From contig JBEHWX010000021.1 in NCBI GenBank assembly GCA_048498995.1, positions 1 to 64,000 of the forward strand: DNA of 64,000 bases, written 5' to 3'. The DNA comes from JBEHWX01 sp048498995. GTDB lineage: Bacteria; Bacteroidota; Ignavibacteria; OLB7. The position numbers were made by a program, and so were the translations under genes. The stretch's first letter is position 1. Every line of letters begins with the position of its first letter. The notes below the pieces were generated by a model. That model was not told where the DNA came from. It ran no database searches and saw nothing but the letters and a program-made list of their open reading frames with translations. Shown here piece by piece: positions 53,454-62,271 of the stretch.

Positions 53454-56084
53454 GTGAGAACGTCAGCACTTCTTGCATTCCTGCTCCTCGTACTCGCGCT
53501 TCCGCTCCTGGCACAATCGCAGCCGAAAGGGTTCCTGGCCTCCCCGCCGCCGCCGGACCGGAGCATCTACGCGTCGCTCCTGTCGTCGAGCACGCGTACG
53601 GTGATCCCGCTCAACGGTGACTGGCAGGTCTCGAGCGACGACGGGGACTCGTGGAAACGGGTTCGCGTCCCGAGCTGCTACGACGACGAGGGGGAGCTCC
53701 TGTACAAGCGTACCTTCCAGATCCCTCCGGAGATGCTGAAGAAGTATCGCTGGAAGATCGTCTGCTACGGCATCCAGTATCAGAGCACGATCTCGATCAA
53801 CGGTCAGTTCGTGGCGCAGCACGAGAGCGGGATGCCCTTCACCATCTCCATCCCGGACGAGGCGAAGCTCTCCAGCTCGAACAATATTCAGGTCGCCGTC
53901 AGCAATCAGCTCGGCTATACCTCGACCGTCCCCGGCCGGAAGCTGATCCTCGGCGACCGGACCTACGGCGGCATCTTCCGCGATATCATCCTGGTCGGCG
54001 TGCCGAAGGTCTGCATCGACGACGCACGCTTCACCACGGTCGGCACCAGCAACGGCGCCGAGGCGCGCTTCAGCGTCCGCGTGGTCTCCTCCGCGCTCAG
54101 GGGCACGAGCTTCGGCGGCGGCTCCGATTCCGGCGGCGTGTACAAGACCATTCCGTCCGACCGCGGCGATTTCGATCTGTCGATCGGTCTGCGGCGTCTC
54201 GGCGGCGCGAACGATTCGACCGCCGGCGGCGAGATCGGACATGGATCGGTGTCGTTCCCGCTCGAGAGCAAGCGAACGGCGAACCTGTCGCTGACCATCC
54301 CGGTGCAGAACCCGGCGCTCTGGGCGCCCGGCTCGCCGAACCTCTACGAGGCGGTGGTGCAGGTCCGCTACCAGGGAATCCTCATCGACGAGCAGGCGCT
54401 CGACGTCGGCTTCCGGACCCTGGTGGCGCGCGGCAACCAGATTCTCCTGAACGGCCAGCCGATCCCGGTGAAGGGAGTGGTCTATCAGGAAGGGATCGGC
54501 CAGTTCGGCGCCTCGCTCTCCTACGAGCAGATGCGCCGCGACATGCAGGCGATCAAGGACATGGGAGGGAACGTGGTCCGGTTCGCCGACGGCGTTCCGC
54601 ATCCGTATTTGCTCCGCCTCTGCGACGAGCTCGGCCTGATGGCGTTCGTCGACGCCACGATCGGCACGCCGCCGGCCTCCCTCTTCGGGGACGAGAGCTA
54701 CGTCCGCCGCTCGATGGATCGTATCCGTTCGGTGGTCGAGGAGGGGGGACGCTACACCTGCGTGAGCGCCTACGGCCTGAGCGCGCTGATCCCGGACGGC
54801 GACAAGGTGGTTGCCGCGGTGCGCCGCATGCGCGCGCTGATCGACTCGATCGACCATCGTCCGTTCTATTTCTCGGCGCAGAGCTGGGCCAACCCGCAGC
54901 TCCGGAAACTGGTGGACTTCCCCGGCATCACCGCCTTCGACGTCGATCCGACGCGCCTGAAGGAGATCATCCAGCGGGTGCAGAAGGACCTGCGCGGCGA
55001 GAAGCCGCTGGTGATGCTCGCCTACGGCAAGTTCGTTCACCTGAACAATCACAACGGCTACTCCGACCCGATCTCGATCGAGGCGCAGGCCAAGTACATC
55101 TCCGACGTCTACAACGTGCTGCTGGAGACCGAGATGGCCGGCGGCATCTACTGGTCGTTCAACGACTACCGGACCGACCGACCGGTGCTGACCGTCAACA
55201 ACGACGATCAGTACATCGCCACCTGCGGGCTCTACGATCTGGAGCGGAACCTCCGTCAGGGAGCCACGATGCTGGCCGCCCTCTATACCGACCAGAAGAC
55301 TCCGGACGTGCTGATCGGCGATTACACGCCGCCGTCGACCGTCCTGTTCATCGCGATCGGGATCATCAGCGCGGTGATCTTCCTGCTGCTGATCAACAGC
55401 TCCCGCCGCTTCCGCGAGAACGTGTTCCGCGCGCTCCTCCGTCCGTACAATTTCTACGCGGATATCCGCGATCAGCGGATCCTCTCGAACGTGCAGACGA
55501 CGATCCTCGGACTGGTGATCGCGATGACCTTCGCGGTGATCGTCTCCAGCCTGACCTACTATTACCGGATGGATGAAGGGTTCGACGCGATCCTGAGCGC
55601 CGGCATCACCTCGGACGGGCTCAAGTCGTTCCTGGACACCATCATCTGGCGTCCGGCGCTGTCGGTCCTCTTCTTCACGCTCTTCTTCTTCCTGCTGATG
55701 CTCTTCGTGGCGTCGCTGATCCGGATCTGCTCGGCGTTCGTCAGGAACCGGATCTTCTTCACCGACGCCTACATCATCTCGGTCTGGGGAGCGCTCCCGG
55801 TGCTGGTCCTGATCCCGATAGCGATGGTCCTCTACCGGCTGCTCGACGTCTCCAGCGCCGGGCCGGCGGCCTTCCTGGCCGTGGTCGGCGTGATGCTCTG
55901 GATGCTCTATCGCGTGCTCCGCGGAACCGCGGTGATCTACGACGTGCGCCCCATGAAGGTCTACGGCTATGCGCTCGGGACCATCGTGGCGGTGCTGATC
56001 GTGGTGATCGTGGCCTCCGGGGAGACCAACGCGACCTTCAACTATCTGCGCGAGGGGATCGGCGGCTGGTATACCGGCCGCTGA
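53454..56084 (+). CDS. GH2-like protein lacking catalytic Glu, with six membrane segments
   Basis: 876 residues from GTG 53454 (a TTG just before is possible). A signal peptide precedes a GH2 layout: jelly-roll (about 45-180; GDWQVSSDDGDSWKRVRVPS), Ig-like domain, and TIM-barrel (about 330-600) ending GIYWSFNDYRTDRP, as in beta-galactosidase/glucuronidase. At the acid/base site the usual N-E is replaced (AYGLSAL, about 440), and the nucleophile Glu is Ala (MLAYGK, Ala at about 524), so it is probably inactive. From about 620 there are six hydrophobic segments (VLFIAIGIISAVIFLLL, ILGLVIAMTFAVIV, LFFTLFFFLLMLFV and others) that resemble a Yip1-type membrane domain. The fusion is unusual. Confidence 0.72.
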   Translation: MRTSALLAFLLLVLALPLLAQSQPKGFLASPPPPDRSIYASLLSSSTRTVIPLNGDWQVSSDDGDSWKRVRVPSCYDDEGELLYKRTFQIPPEMLKKYRWKIVCYGIQYQSTISINGQFVAQHESGMPFTISIPDEAKLSSSNNIQVAVSNQLGYTSTVPGRKLILGDRTYGGIFRDIILVGVPKVCIDDARFTTVGTSNGAEARFSVRVVSSALRGTSFGGGSDSGGVYKTIPSDRGDFDLSIGLRRLGGANDSTAGGEIGHGSVSFPLESKRTANLSLTIPVQNPALWAPGSPNLYEAVVQVRYQGILIDEQALDVGFRTLVARGNQILLNGQPIPVKGVVYQEGIGQFGASLSYEQMRRDMQAIKDMGGNVVRFADGVPHPYLLRLCDELGLMAFVDATIGTPPASLFGDESYVRRSMDRIRSVVEEGGRYTCVSAYGLSALIPDGDKVVAAVRRMRALIDSIDHRPFYFSAQSWANPQLRKLVDFPGITAFDVDPTRLKEIIQRVQKDLRGEKPLVMLAYGKFVHLNNHNGYSDPISIEAQAKYISDVYNVLLETEMAGGIYWSFNDYRTDRPVLTVNNDDQYIATCGLYDLERNLRQGATMLAALYTDQKTPDVLIGDYTPPSTVLFIAIGIISAVIFLLLINSSRRFRENVFRALLRPYNFYADIRDQRILSNVQTTILGLVIAMTFAVIVSSLTYYYRMDEGFDAILSAGITSDGLKSFLDTIIWRPALSVLFFTLFFFLLMLFVASLIRICSAFVRNRIFFTDAYIISVWGALPVLVLIPIAMVLYRLLDVSSAGPAAFLAVVGVMLWMLYRVLRGTAVIYDVRPMKVYGYALGTIVAVLIVVIVASGETNATFNYLREGIGGWYTGR

Positions 56085-56599
56085 TCCCGCCCGCCCTTTC
56101 TCCGCTTCCGCGCCTCGCTCCGCGGAGTCCCTTCCTCCGTGTCCGGTCCGTCGGCGGGCCGGACGTCGATGGGAGCGCCGATCGGCCCTCGACGCCGCGC
56201 GCTCCATCTTCCGGCATCGCGTCAGCATGAAATCCGTGGAGTCGCGACTCGTGGCGTCGCGGCTCGTGGAGTCGTGGCCCGCGCGGCCGTGGCTCGCGGG
56301 ATCGCGGCCGGCGGGGCGAGGGGATGGTGCCTCCGGTGGGATCGTGGTTCCGCGGGAGATCTGCCGGCCGGTGGCGCGCCGGGCATCTCTTCGTCGACTT
56401 CCGCCGTCGTTCCCGCCGGGCCTCCCGGGGTTTCAGGGATAACGGCGATTGCCCCTTCCGGGGGTGGGATCTTCGTAACTTCACCTCCCACTGCCGGTCG
56501 GTTCTCTCCAGCTCCGCGCGCCCGAGGTCCGCTCAGCGCCGCGGCGCCCCATCACCGGCTCCGATACACATGACATCAGATCCTTGCAGGCACCGATAG
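56085..56599 (+). other. 515-base spacer before smc
   Basis: No credible gene. A 15-base tandem array lies at 56235-56309. A weak -7-like TAACTTCA is at about 56475, 120 bases before the smc start. Open frames on both strands are Arg/Pro-rich. Confidence 0.6.
56235..56309 (+). repeat. Degenerate 15-base tandem repeat x5
   Basis: Units: cgtggagtcgcgact, cgtggcgtcgcggct, cgtggagtcgtggcc, cgcgcggccgtggct, cgcgggatcgcggcc. Each has an inverted pair (for example GAGTCGCGACTC across the first junction). Confidence 0.75.
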
Positions 56600-59500
56600 A
56601 TGTATCTCAGCAAACTCGAAATCGTCGGCTTCAAGTCGTTCGCGCATAAAACCATCCTGCGGTTCAACGACGGCATCACCGCCGTGGTGGGGCCGAACGG
56701 CTGCGGCAAGTCGAATATCATCGACGCCATCCGCTGGGCGATCGGCGAGCAGAAGGCCTCGGCGCTCCGCTCCGACAAGATGGAGAACGTGATCTTCAAC
56801 GGCGCCGGCAAGCGCCGTCCGCTCGGCATGGCCGAGGTGTCGATCACCATCGAGAACACCAAGGGGATCCTTCCGACCGAATACGGCGAGGTGACGATCA
56901 CCCGCCGCCTGTTCCGCAACGGCGACTCGGAGTACCTGCTCAACAAGGTGCAGTGCCGCCTGCGCGATATCGTCGATCTCTTCATGGACACCGGCATGGG
57001 GGCCAACGCCTACTCGGTGATCGAGCTGAAGATGATCGAGACGATCCTCTCGGATAAGGCCGAGGAGCGCCGCCGCCTCTTCGAGGAGGCCGCCGGCGTC
57101 ACCAAGTACAAGGCCCGCCGGAAGGAAGCGCTCAGGAAGCTCGACACGACCCAGCAGGATCTCCTCCGCATCAGCGACATCGTCAAGGAAGTCGGCAAGA
57201 AGGTCGCCAGCCTGGAGCGCCAGGCCAAGCGCGCCGAGGAGTACTCGCAGCTCGACGCCGAGCGGAAGAAGCTGGAAGTGGAGGTGCTCGAACGGGAGTA
57301 CGCCTCCACGATGAACCGGATTCCGCCGCTGGAGGAGCGCCTGAACGAGGCCCGCACCAAGAAGGAGGCGCTCGACGCCCAGCTGGCCGAGGAGGAGACC
57401 CTTCTCCGGGAGCTCGAGCGGGAGCAGGGGGAGATCGAGGTGGCGCTGCTCGAGGCGCAGAAGGATGTCAACGCCATCAGCCAGCGGATCGCCCAGGTGG
57501 AGCGCCAGCGCGCGGTGGCCGAGGAGCGGAAGCGCTCGCTCCAGGGAATCATCGAGCGCGCCGAGCGGGATCGCGCCGAGGCCGAGGGGGGGATCGACGC
57601 GCTGATGCGCGACCGCCAGGAGATCGAGGGGATGCTCGCCGAGATCCGCGCCAAGATCGCCGGCGCCGAGGGAGAGTTCGAGAGCTTCCGTGCCTCGGTC
57701 TCCTCGGCCGAGGCGGAGCTGAACGAGCGCCGTCGCGACGCGAAGGGATCGCAGGAGCAGGTGATCTCGGTGATCAACCGGATCGCCGAGCTGCGCGGCG
57801 AGGAGGAGCGCACCCGCGCCCGGATCGAGAGCATCGACCAGCGCCTCGGCCGCTTCGACGAGGAGGATGAGGACGCCCGCTACGAGGCCGAGCAGGCGCA
57901 GGAGACCATCTCCGCGCTCGAGGCCGAGATGGCGGCCGCCGCCGCCCGGCTCGAGGAGTCGCAGCGGCAGTTCGAGGCGGCGCAGGAGCGGAAGGCCCAG
58001 CTGCAGTCGGAGATCAACGAGCTCCGCACCCGCACCATCGAGCTGCACAACGCCATCGGCTCCCGCCGCTCGAAGATCGAGTTCCTCACCGGCCTCGTCG
58101 ATCAGGACGAGTCGGTGCAGTTCCTGGTCGGCCAGCCTGAGTGGACGCCGGCCGAGCGGATCACCGTCGCCGAGGCGATCTCCACCGACGAGCAGTTCCG
58201 CCTGGCGATCGCCGCCGCGCTCGGCCCGTCGGCCCACTTCCTGATCGTCCCCTCGATCGACGATGCCGTGCGCGGCATGCGGACGCTGGCCGACAGCCGG
58301 AAGGGGAAGGTGACGTTCGTCTGTCTGGATCGGGTGTCGCAGCCGCCGATCGAGCCGCCGCTGGAGACGATCGAGGCGATCGGCTGGGCGAGCGATCTCT
58401 GCACCAGCGCCCCGGAGCACGACGCGCTCCGGCGCACGCTGCTGCACGGCACCCTGGTGGTGCGCACCATCGAGGAGGCCACCGAGGCGGTGTCCCGCGG
58501 CGGCGCGCTCCAGGCGGTCACGCTCGATGGCGTGCTGGTCCGCGCCGGCGGCATCGTCCGCGGCGGCGGCCAGACGAAGGATGAAGGGACCACGATCGGC
58601 AAGCGGGAGCAGATCGAGCGTCTCGGCGAGGAGGTCGATGTGCTGGAGGGGCAGCTCGAGGCGCTCAACGACGAGATCACCTACAAGAGCGAGGAGCACA
58701 ACAGCATTCACCTCGGACGGCTCTCCGACGAGATCCGCCGCGCCCAGCAGGATCTGGGACGCGTGGAGCAGCGTCGCGGCCAGGCCGAGTACGAGCTGGA
58801 GCGCGCCGAGGATCTGATCGAGGCGCACAACCGCGAGCGTGGCGGACTCCACGAGGAGCTTTCCCGCCTGGAGGGGGCGCTGCAGGGAACCGAGCCCCGC
58901 CGCGTGGCGCTTCGCGAGGAGCAGGAAGTGCTCGAGCGGAACGCGCGCCAGCTGGCCACGCAGCTCGAGGCCGCCGAGGCCGCCTACGCCGATCGCGTCC
59001 GCGTGATGAACGAGCATCAGGTGGCGCTCGTGCGCCTGCGCGGCGACGAGCGGAGCGCCCAGTCGGAGCTCGACCGGATCACCCGCGACCGCGAGAACGC
59101 CGAGCGGACCATCCAGCGCTCGCAGAAGGACCGAGAGCGCGCCGTCGACGAGCTGGAGACGATCGACCAGACGTTCGACGAGGCGTCGCATCAGCTGGAG
59201 ACCTTCCGCGCCGAGCTCTCCGACGCGCAGTCGAAGCGTGACGAGATCGTCCAGCGCCAGCAGCGGAAGCGCGAGGAGGTGGGGCGCCACTCCGAGATCC
59301 TCCGCGAGGAGCGCAAGGGATACGAGTCGGCGATCGGCCAGACGCACGATCTGGAGATCAAGATCAACGAGCTCCGCACCAAGGCCGAGGGGATGCTCCT
59401 GCGCGGCCGCGAGGAGCTCGAGGTGGAGATCGAGCTGAAGGAGTATACCTCCGACGATGCCCTGATGGGAGAGCTTCGCGAGCGGCTCCGGCAGGTGAAG

Positions 59501-60193
59501 GGGCGCATCAAGATGCTCGGCTCCGTCAACCTGATGGCCTACGACGAGTGGAAGGAGGAGAGCGAGCGCTTCGAGTTCCTGAAGGCGCAGAGCGAGGATC
59601 TCCGGAACGCCGAGAAGTCCCTCATCGACACGATCGCCGAGATCAACGAGACCGCGCAGACCAAGTTCCTCGAGGTCTTCGAACAGGTCCGGAAGAACTT
59701 CATCAGCATCTTCACCAGCCTCTTCCACGAGGGGGATGAAGCCGATCTCCGCCTGCTCGAGGGGGATCCGCTGGAGGCGCAGATCGAGATCATCGCCAAG
59801 CCGCGCGGCAAGCGCCCCCACTCGATCGATCTCCTCTCCGGCGGCGAGAAGACCCTGACGGCGATCGCGCTCCTCTTCTCGATCTACCTGGTGAAGCCCT
59901 CCCCGTTCTGTATCCTCGACGAGGTCGACGCCCCGCTCGACGACGCGAACATCGACCGCTTCGTTCAGCTGGTCCGCCGCTTCGTCAGCGACACGCAGTT
60001 CATCATCGTCACGCACAACAAGCGGACGATGTCCGCGGCCGACACGATGTACGGCGTGACGCAGGAGGAGGACGGCGTCTCGAAGATCGTCTCCGTCCGC
60101 TTCACCGAGGGGGGACGCAAGGCCGAGACGAACGGCGTCAAGGAGAAGCAGCAGGAGGAGTACGTGGACGAGGAGGAGGAAGTGGCTGGCTGA
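56600..60193 (+). CDS. smc: Chromosome segregation protein SMC
   Basis: ATPase that compacts and segregates chromosomes with ScpA and ScpB. 1197 residues in the family layout: Walker A GPNGCGKS (31-38), N-terminal coiled coil, hinge (about 505-670), C-terminal coiled coil, ABC signature LLSGGEKTL near 1077, Walker B ILDEVDAP near 1105 and a D-loop. Glu-rich tail (EEYVDEEEEVAG). scpA and scpB are not in the window. A terminator follows at 60233-60271. Confidence 0.97.
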   Translation: MYLSKLEIVGFKSFAHKTILRFNDGITAVVGPNGCGKSNIIDAIRWAIGEQKASALRSDKMENVIFNGAGKRRPLGMAEVSITIENTKGILPTEYGEVTITRRLFRNGDSEYLLNKVQCRLRDIVDLFMDTGMGANAYSVIELKMIETILSDKAEERRRLFEEAAGVTKYKARRKEALRKLDTTQQDLLRISDIVKEVGKKVASLERQAKRAEEYSQLDAERKKLEVEVLEREYASTMNRIPPLEERLNEARTKKEALDAQLAEEETLLRELEREQGEIEVALLEAQKDVNAISQRIAQVERQRAVAEERKRSLQGIIERAERDRAEAEGGIDALMRDRQEIEGMLAEIRAKIAGAEGEFESFRASVSSAEAELNERRRDAKGSQEQVISVINRIAELRGEEERTRARIESIDQRLGRFDEEDEDARYEAEQAQETISALEAEMAAAAARLEESQRQFEAAQERKAQLQSEINELRTRTIELHNAIGSRRSKIEFLTGLVDQDESVQFLVGQPEWTPAERITVAEAISTDEQFRLAIAAALGPSAHFLIVPSIDDAVRGMRTLADSRKGKVTFVCLDRVSQPPIEPPLETIEAIGWASDLCTSAPEHDALRRTLLHGTLVVRTIEEATEAVSRGGALQAVTLDGVLVRAGGIVRGGGQTKDEGTTIGKREQIERLGEEVDVLEGQLEALNDEITYKSEEHNSIHLGRLSDEIRRAQQDLGRVEQRRGQAEYELERAEDLIEAHNRERGGLHEELSRLEGALQGTEPRRVALREEQEVLERNARQLATQLEAAEAAYADRVRVMNEHQVALVRLRGDERSAQSELDRITRDRENAERTIQRSQKDRERAVDELETIDQTFDEASHQLETFRAELSDAQSKRDEIVQRQQRKREEVGRHSEILREERKGYESAIGQTHDLEIKINELRTKAEGMLLRGREELEVEIELKEYTSDDALMGELRERLRQVKGRIKMLGSVNLMAYDEWKEESERFEFLKAQSEDLRNAEKSLIDTIAEINETAQTKFLEVFEQVRKNFISIFTSLFHEGDEADLRLLEGDPLEAQIEIIAKPRGKRPHSIDLLSGGEKTLTAIALLFSIYLVKPSPFCILDEVDAPLDDANIDRFVQLVRRFVSDTQFIIVTHNKRTMSAADTMYGVTQEEDGVSKIVSVRFTEGGRKAETNGVKEKQQEEYVDEEEEVAG

Positions 60194-60232
60194 TGCCGCG
60201 CGAGACGGCGCGGCGCGAGTCCGGAAAGAACG

Positions 60233-60271
60233 GCGGCCCGACGGAGTGTTCCGTCGGGCCGCGCTCGTTTC
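60233..60271 (+). terminator. smc terminator with CTCGTTTC trailer
   Basis: A perfect 13-bp stem, GCGGCCCGACGGA (60233-60245) / TCCGTCGGGCCGC (60250-60262), loop GTGT, then GCTCGTTTC. Could act on the minus strand as well, between smc and the anti-sigma gene. Confidence 0.75.
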
Positions 60272-60341
60272 ATGAGGTTCTTCGATGATCGTCGGCGGTG
60301 AGCATCATCGACGGTCACCGGGCCGATCGATGGATCGTGGC

Positions 60342-61004
60342 TCAGTCGGTGTCGTGGGCGTCGCCGAAAAACTCGTCGTTCATCGGGGAGGAGAGGAGCA
60401 GAAGGCATCCTTCTTCGGTATGGGTATCGACGTGCACCTTCTCCGGCCTGGTGAGGGTGAAGTCGCCGGCTCCCATTCTGACGCCGTCGACGAACAGGTC
60501 TCCCTCGACCACGAGGCATTCCTCGACGCCGCGATGGCGGTGGCGCGGATAGACCGATCCCGGCGCCAGGCGCGCCAGCAGCGTGGTGCGCCCGCTCTCG
60601 GCGTCGATGTAGAGGATCTTCAGCGCGATGCCCGGGATGCCGGTATCGATCCACTCTCCCTGATGGGCGTGGATGAAAATCTGTTCGGGAGGCTCCTGCG
60701 CATGCGATGCGGCGGCCGCGGCGGAGATGGAGGCCGTGGCGCCGTCGTCGGCCAGGGCGGCGGCGAGGATCTGCTCCTTGAGCGCCCGGCGAGGGGCGGG
60801 CATCGTTTCGGCGACCTCTTCGCAGACGGCCGTGAACGACTCGAGATGTGATCGGACGTTCTCCATATCGACAAACCCTTCGGCGACGAACTCCTCGAAG
60901 GTTTCCCGCTCCGACTCCGAAAGTGCGCCCAGGGCGTAGAGCTCCGGGCTCGGCTCGCTGGAGGTATCGGGGTGCTGATCGTTCTTCATGTCAGATGTTG
61001 TCAT
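60342..61004 (-). CDS. Cupin-type anti-sigma factor
   Basis: 220 residues. N-terminal 20-75 has the RskA/ChrR-like anti-sigma helix pattern LYALGALSESERETFEEFV and HLESFTAVCEEV, without the canonical HxxxCxxC zinc motif. The C-terminal part (about 105-210) is a cupin: YPRHRHRGVEECLVVEGD (His155, His157, Glu161), then a further His191/His195 near the second strand, so a metal site is likely. There is no membrane segment, unlike most RskA. It lies 190 bases downstream of the ECF sigma gene on the same strand. ATG 61004 chosen; ATG 60989 possible. Confidence 0.85.
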   Translation of the reverse strand: MTTSDMKNDQHPDTSSEPSPELYALGALSESERETFEEFVAEGFVDMENVRSHLESFTAVCEEVAETMPAPRRALKEQILAAALADDGATASISAAAAASHAQEPPEQIFIHAHQGEWIDTGIPGIALKILYIDAESGRTTLLARLAPGSVYPRHRHRGVEECLVVEGDLFVDGVRMGAGDFTLTRPEKVHVDTHTEEGCLLLLSSPMNDEFFGDAHDTD

Positions 61005-61140
61005 CGTTCCCGGCGGCGAGCGGCTCGCGGCCGTTGAATAGTACGAAATAGTTCGCTCGTCGGTTTTCCCTTCCTGAGTAGCGGGCGGACATCTCCGGTC
61101 GGCGGATCGAACCTCTCGGAGAGGGAGGTCCGGGCTCGTG

Positions 61141-61188
61141 CGTTCATGGCCTCGCTCGTTCGTGGCCTCGCTCGTTCGTGGCCTCGCT
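61141..61188 (-). repeat. 16-base tandem repeat x3 between sigma and anti-sigma genes
   Basis: Unit cgttcgtggcctcgct (plus strand) at 61157-61172 and 61173-61188, with a one-base variant at 61141-61156. The sigma gene stop follows at once (61194-61196 on the minus strand). Confidence 0.85.
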
Positions 61189-61193
61189 CGGTG

Positions 61194-61790
61194 CTAGACC
61201 TCGTCGGCGATGAACTGAAGCCGGCTGCGGAGCACCTGCATCCCGCTTCTGATGCGGGTCTTGACGGTGCCGAGCGGGATGCCGGTGGAGGCGGCGATCT
61301 CGTGATGCGTGAGGCCCTGGAAGAACGCCAGATCGATCAGCGAGCGCTGTTCGACCGGGAGCACGGCCAGGGCCGAGGAGAGATGCACGCTCCGCTCGCG
61401 ATGGAGCGTCTCGCTCCAGGTGGTGTTCTCGGCCACCGCGGTCATCGAGCCGGCGATCGCCTCTTCCTCCGCCGGATGCACCTCCATCTTCTTCTGCTGA
61501 TAGCGCTTGGAGCGGAGCAGATCGATGGCGCGATTGTGCGCGAGCTTCACCAGCCAGGTCTTCGGCGCCCCGAGCGTCGGCTGGTAGGTCGCCGCGCTCC
61601 GCCAGATCTGAACGAACACTTCCTGGAGAATATCTTCCGCGTCGTCGGTGTCCCTCACCACGGCGAGGATCACACCGTACAGGAGCTTCGAGAACCGATC
61701 GTACAGTTCGGAGAGCGCCGAGGAGTCCTTCCCGGCTATACGCTCGAGAAGCATCCGATCGACGTACTGGGTCGGGTGCTGATAGCTCAT
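61194..61790 (-). CDS. ECF RNA polymerase sigma factor
   Basis: 198 residues, ATG 61790. Region 2 (about 10-80) has YDRFSKLLYGVILAVVRDTDDAEDILQEVFVQIWR, and region 4 (about 140-195) has LPVEQRSLIDLAFFQGLTHHEIAASTGIPLGTVKTRIRSGMQ (both quoted in parts). It resembles the SigK-type ECF group. The cupin anti-sigma downstream suggests stress, metal or redox control. An upstream open frame to 61832 adds 14 residues not typical of the family. Confidence 0.92.
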   Translation of the reverse strand: MSYQHPTQYVDRMLLERIAGKDSSALSELYDRFSKLLYGVILAVVRDTDDAEDILQEVFVQIWRSAATYQPTLGAPKTWLVKLAHNRAIDLLRSKRYQQKKMEVHPAEEEAIAGSMTAVAENTTWSETLHRERSVHLSSALAVLPVEQRSLIDLAFFQGLTHHEIAASTGIPLGTVKTRIRSGMQVLRSRLQFIADEV

Positions 61791-62271
61791 AATAACGATG
61801 ATTCCACAACGATTGAACAACGCTGGTCTCACACGGCCGTCGACGCGCCGCTCATCCGCGCGCGCTCCTTTGCCGGGAAGGGAGCCAAGGGGCGCGGAGA
61901 TCGGTCCTGCTGAATCTGTGTCTGGTCATCGAATCGAAACGAGCCGAAGCGGAAACGGCTGCCGTATCAGGCAGCCGCAACTTATCCCATGCCATTGTCC
62001 ACTGTCCAGATCAATCGCTGCTCATTTACTGCTCACTTTGGCTCCCAACGCGCCGTCGCGTCCGGCCGTCGCGTCCGGCCGCCGCATTCGGCCGGCGCAT
62101 TCGGCCGGCGCATTCGGCCGGCGCATTCGGCCGGCGCATTCGGCCGGCGCATTCGGCCGGCGCATTCGGCCGGCGCAATGGTGGCGCTGGCGCGCGCGTG
62201 TTCCCGACCAGCCTGCGGTCGGCGGGTGATCGCTCCGTATACTCCGCCGCGAGACCGGTTCCCTCCGGCGT
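61791..62271 (-). other. 481-base spacer between sigma and Rossmann-protein genes
   Basis: No credible gene. It carries the sigma gene promoter region (not identified with confidence) and, at 62052-62181, a 13-base tandem array. Confidence 0.55.
62052..62181. repeat. 13-base tandem repeat x10
   Basis: Unit gccggcgcattcg, with six consecutive perfect copies (62091-62168), one near-perfect copy before them, two variants (gccgtcgcgtccg) at 62052-62077 and a degenerate copy at the end. The near-perfect core suggests recent slippage; copy number probably varies between strains. Confidence 0.95.

Noticed and set aside
53451..56084. Active beta-galactosidase or glucuronidase
   Set aside because: Overall fold fits GH2 but both catalytic Glu positions appear replaced, and the membrane part is atypical.
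53463..56228. A 921-residue open frame opposite the GH2-like gene
   Set aside because: Arg/Asp/His-rich with no domains; the plus-strand protein explains the region.
56576..60016. A 1146-residue Leu/Ala-rich open frame opposite smc
   Set aside because: Mirror of the SMC Glu/Arg-rich coiled coil; no independent support.
62052..62181. CRISPR array
   Set aside because: Units are contiguous 13-base direct repeats with no unique spacers and no cas genes nearby.
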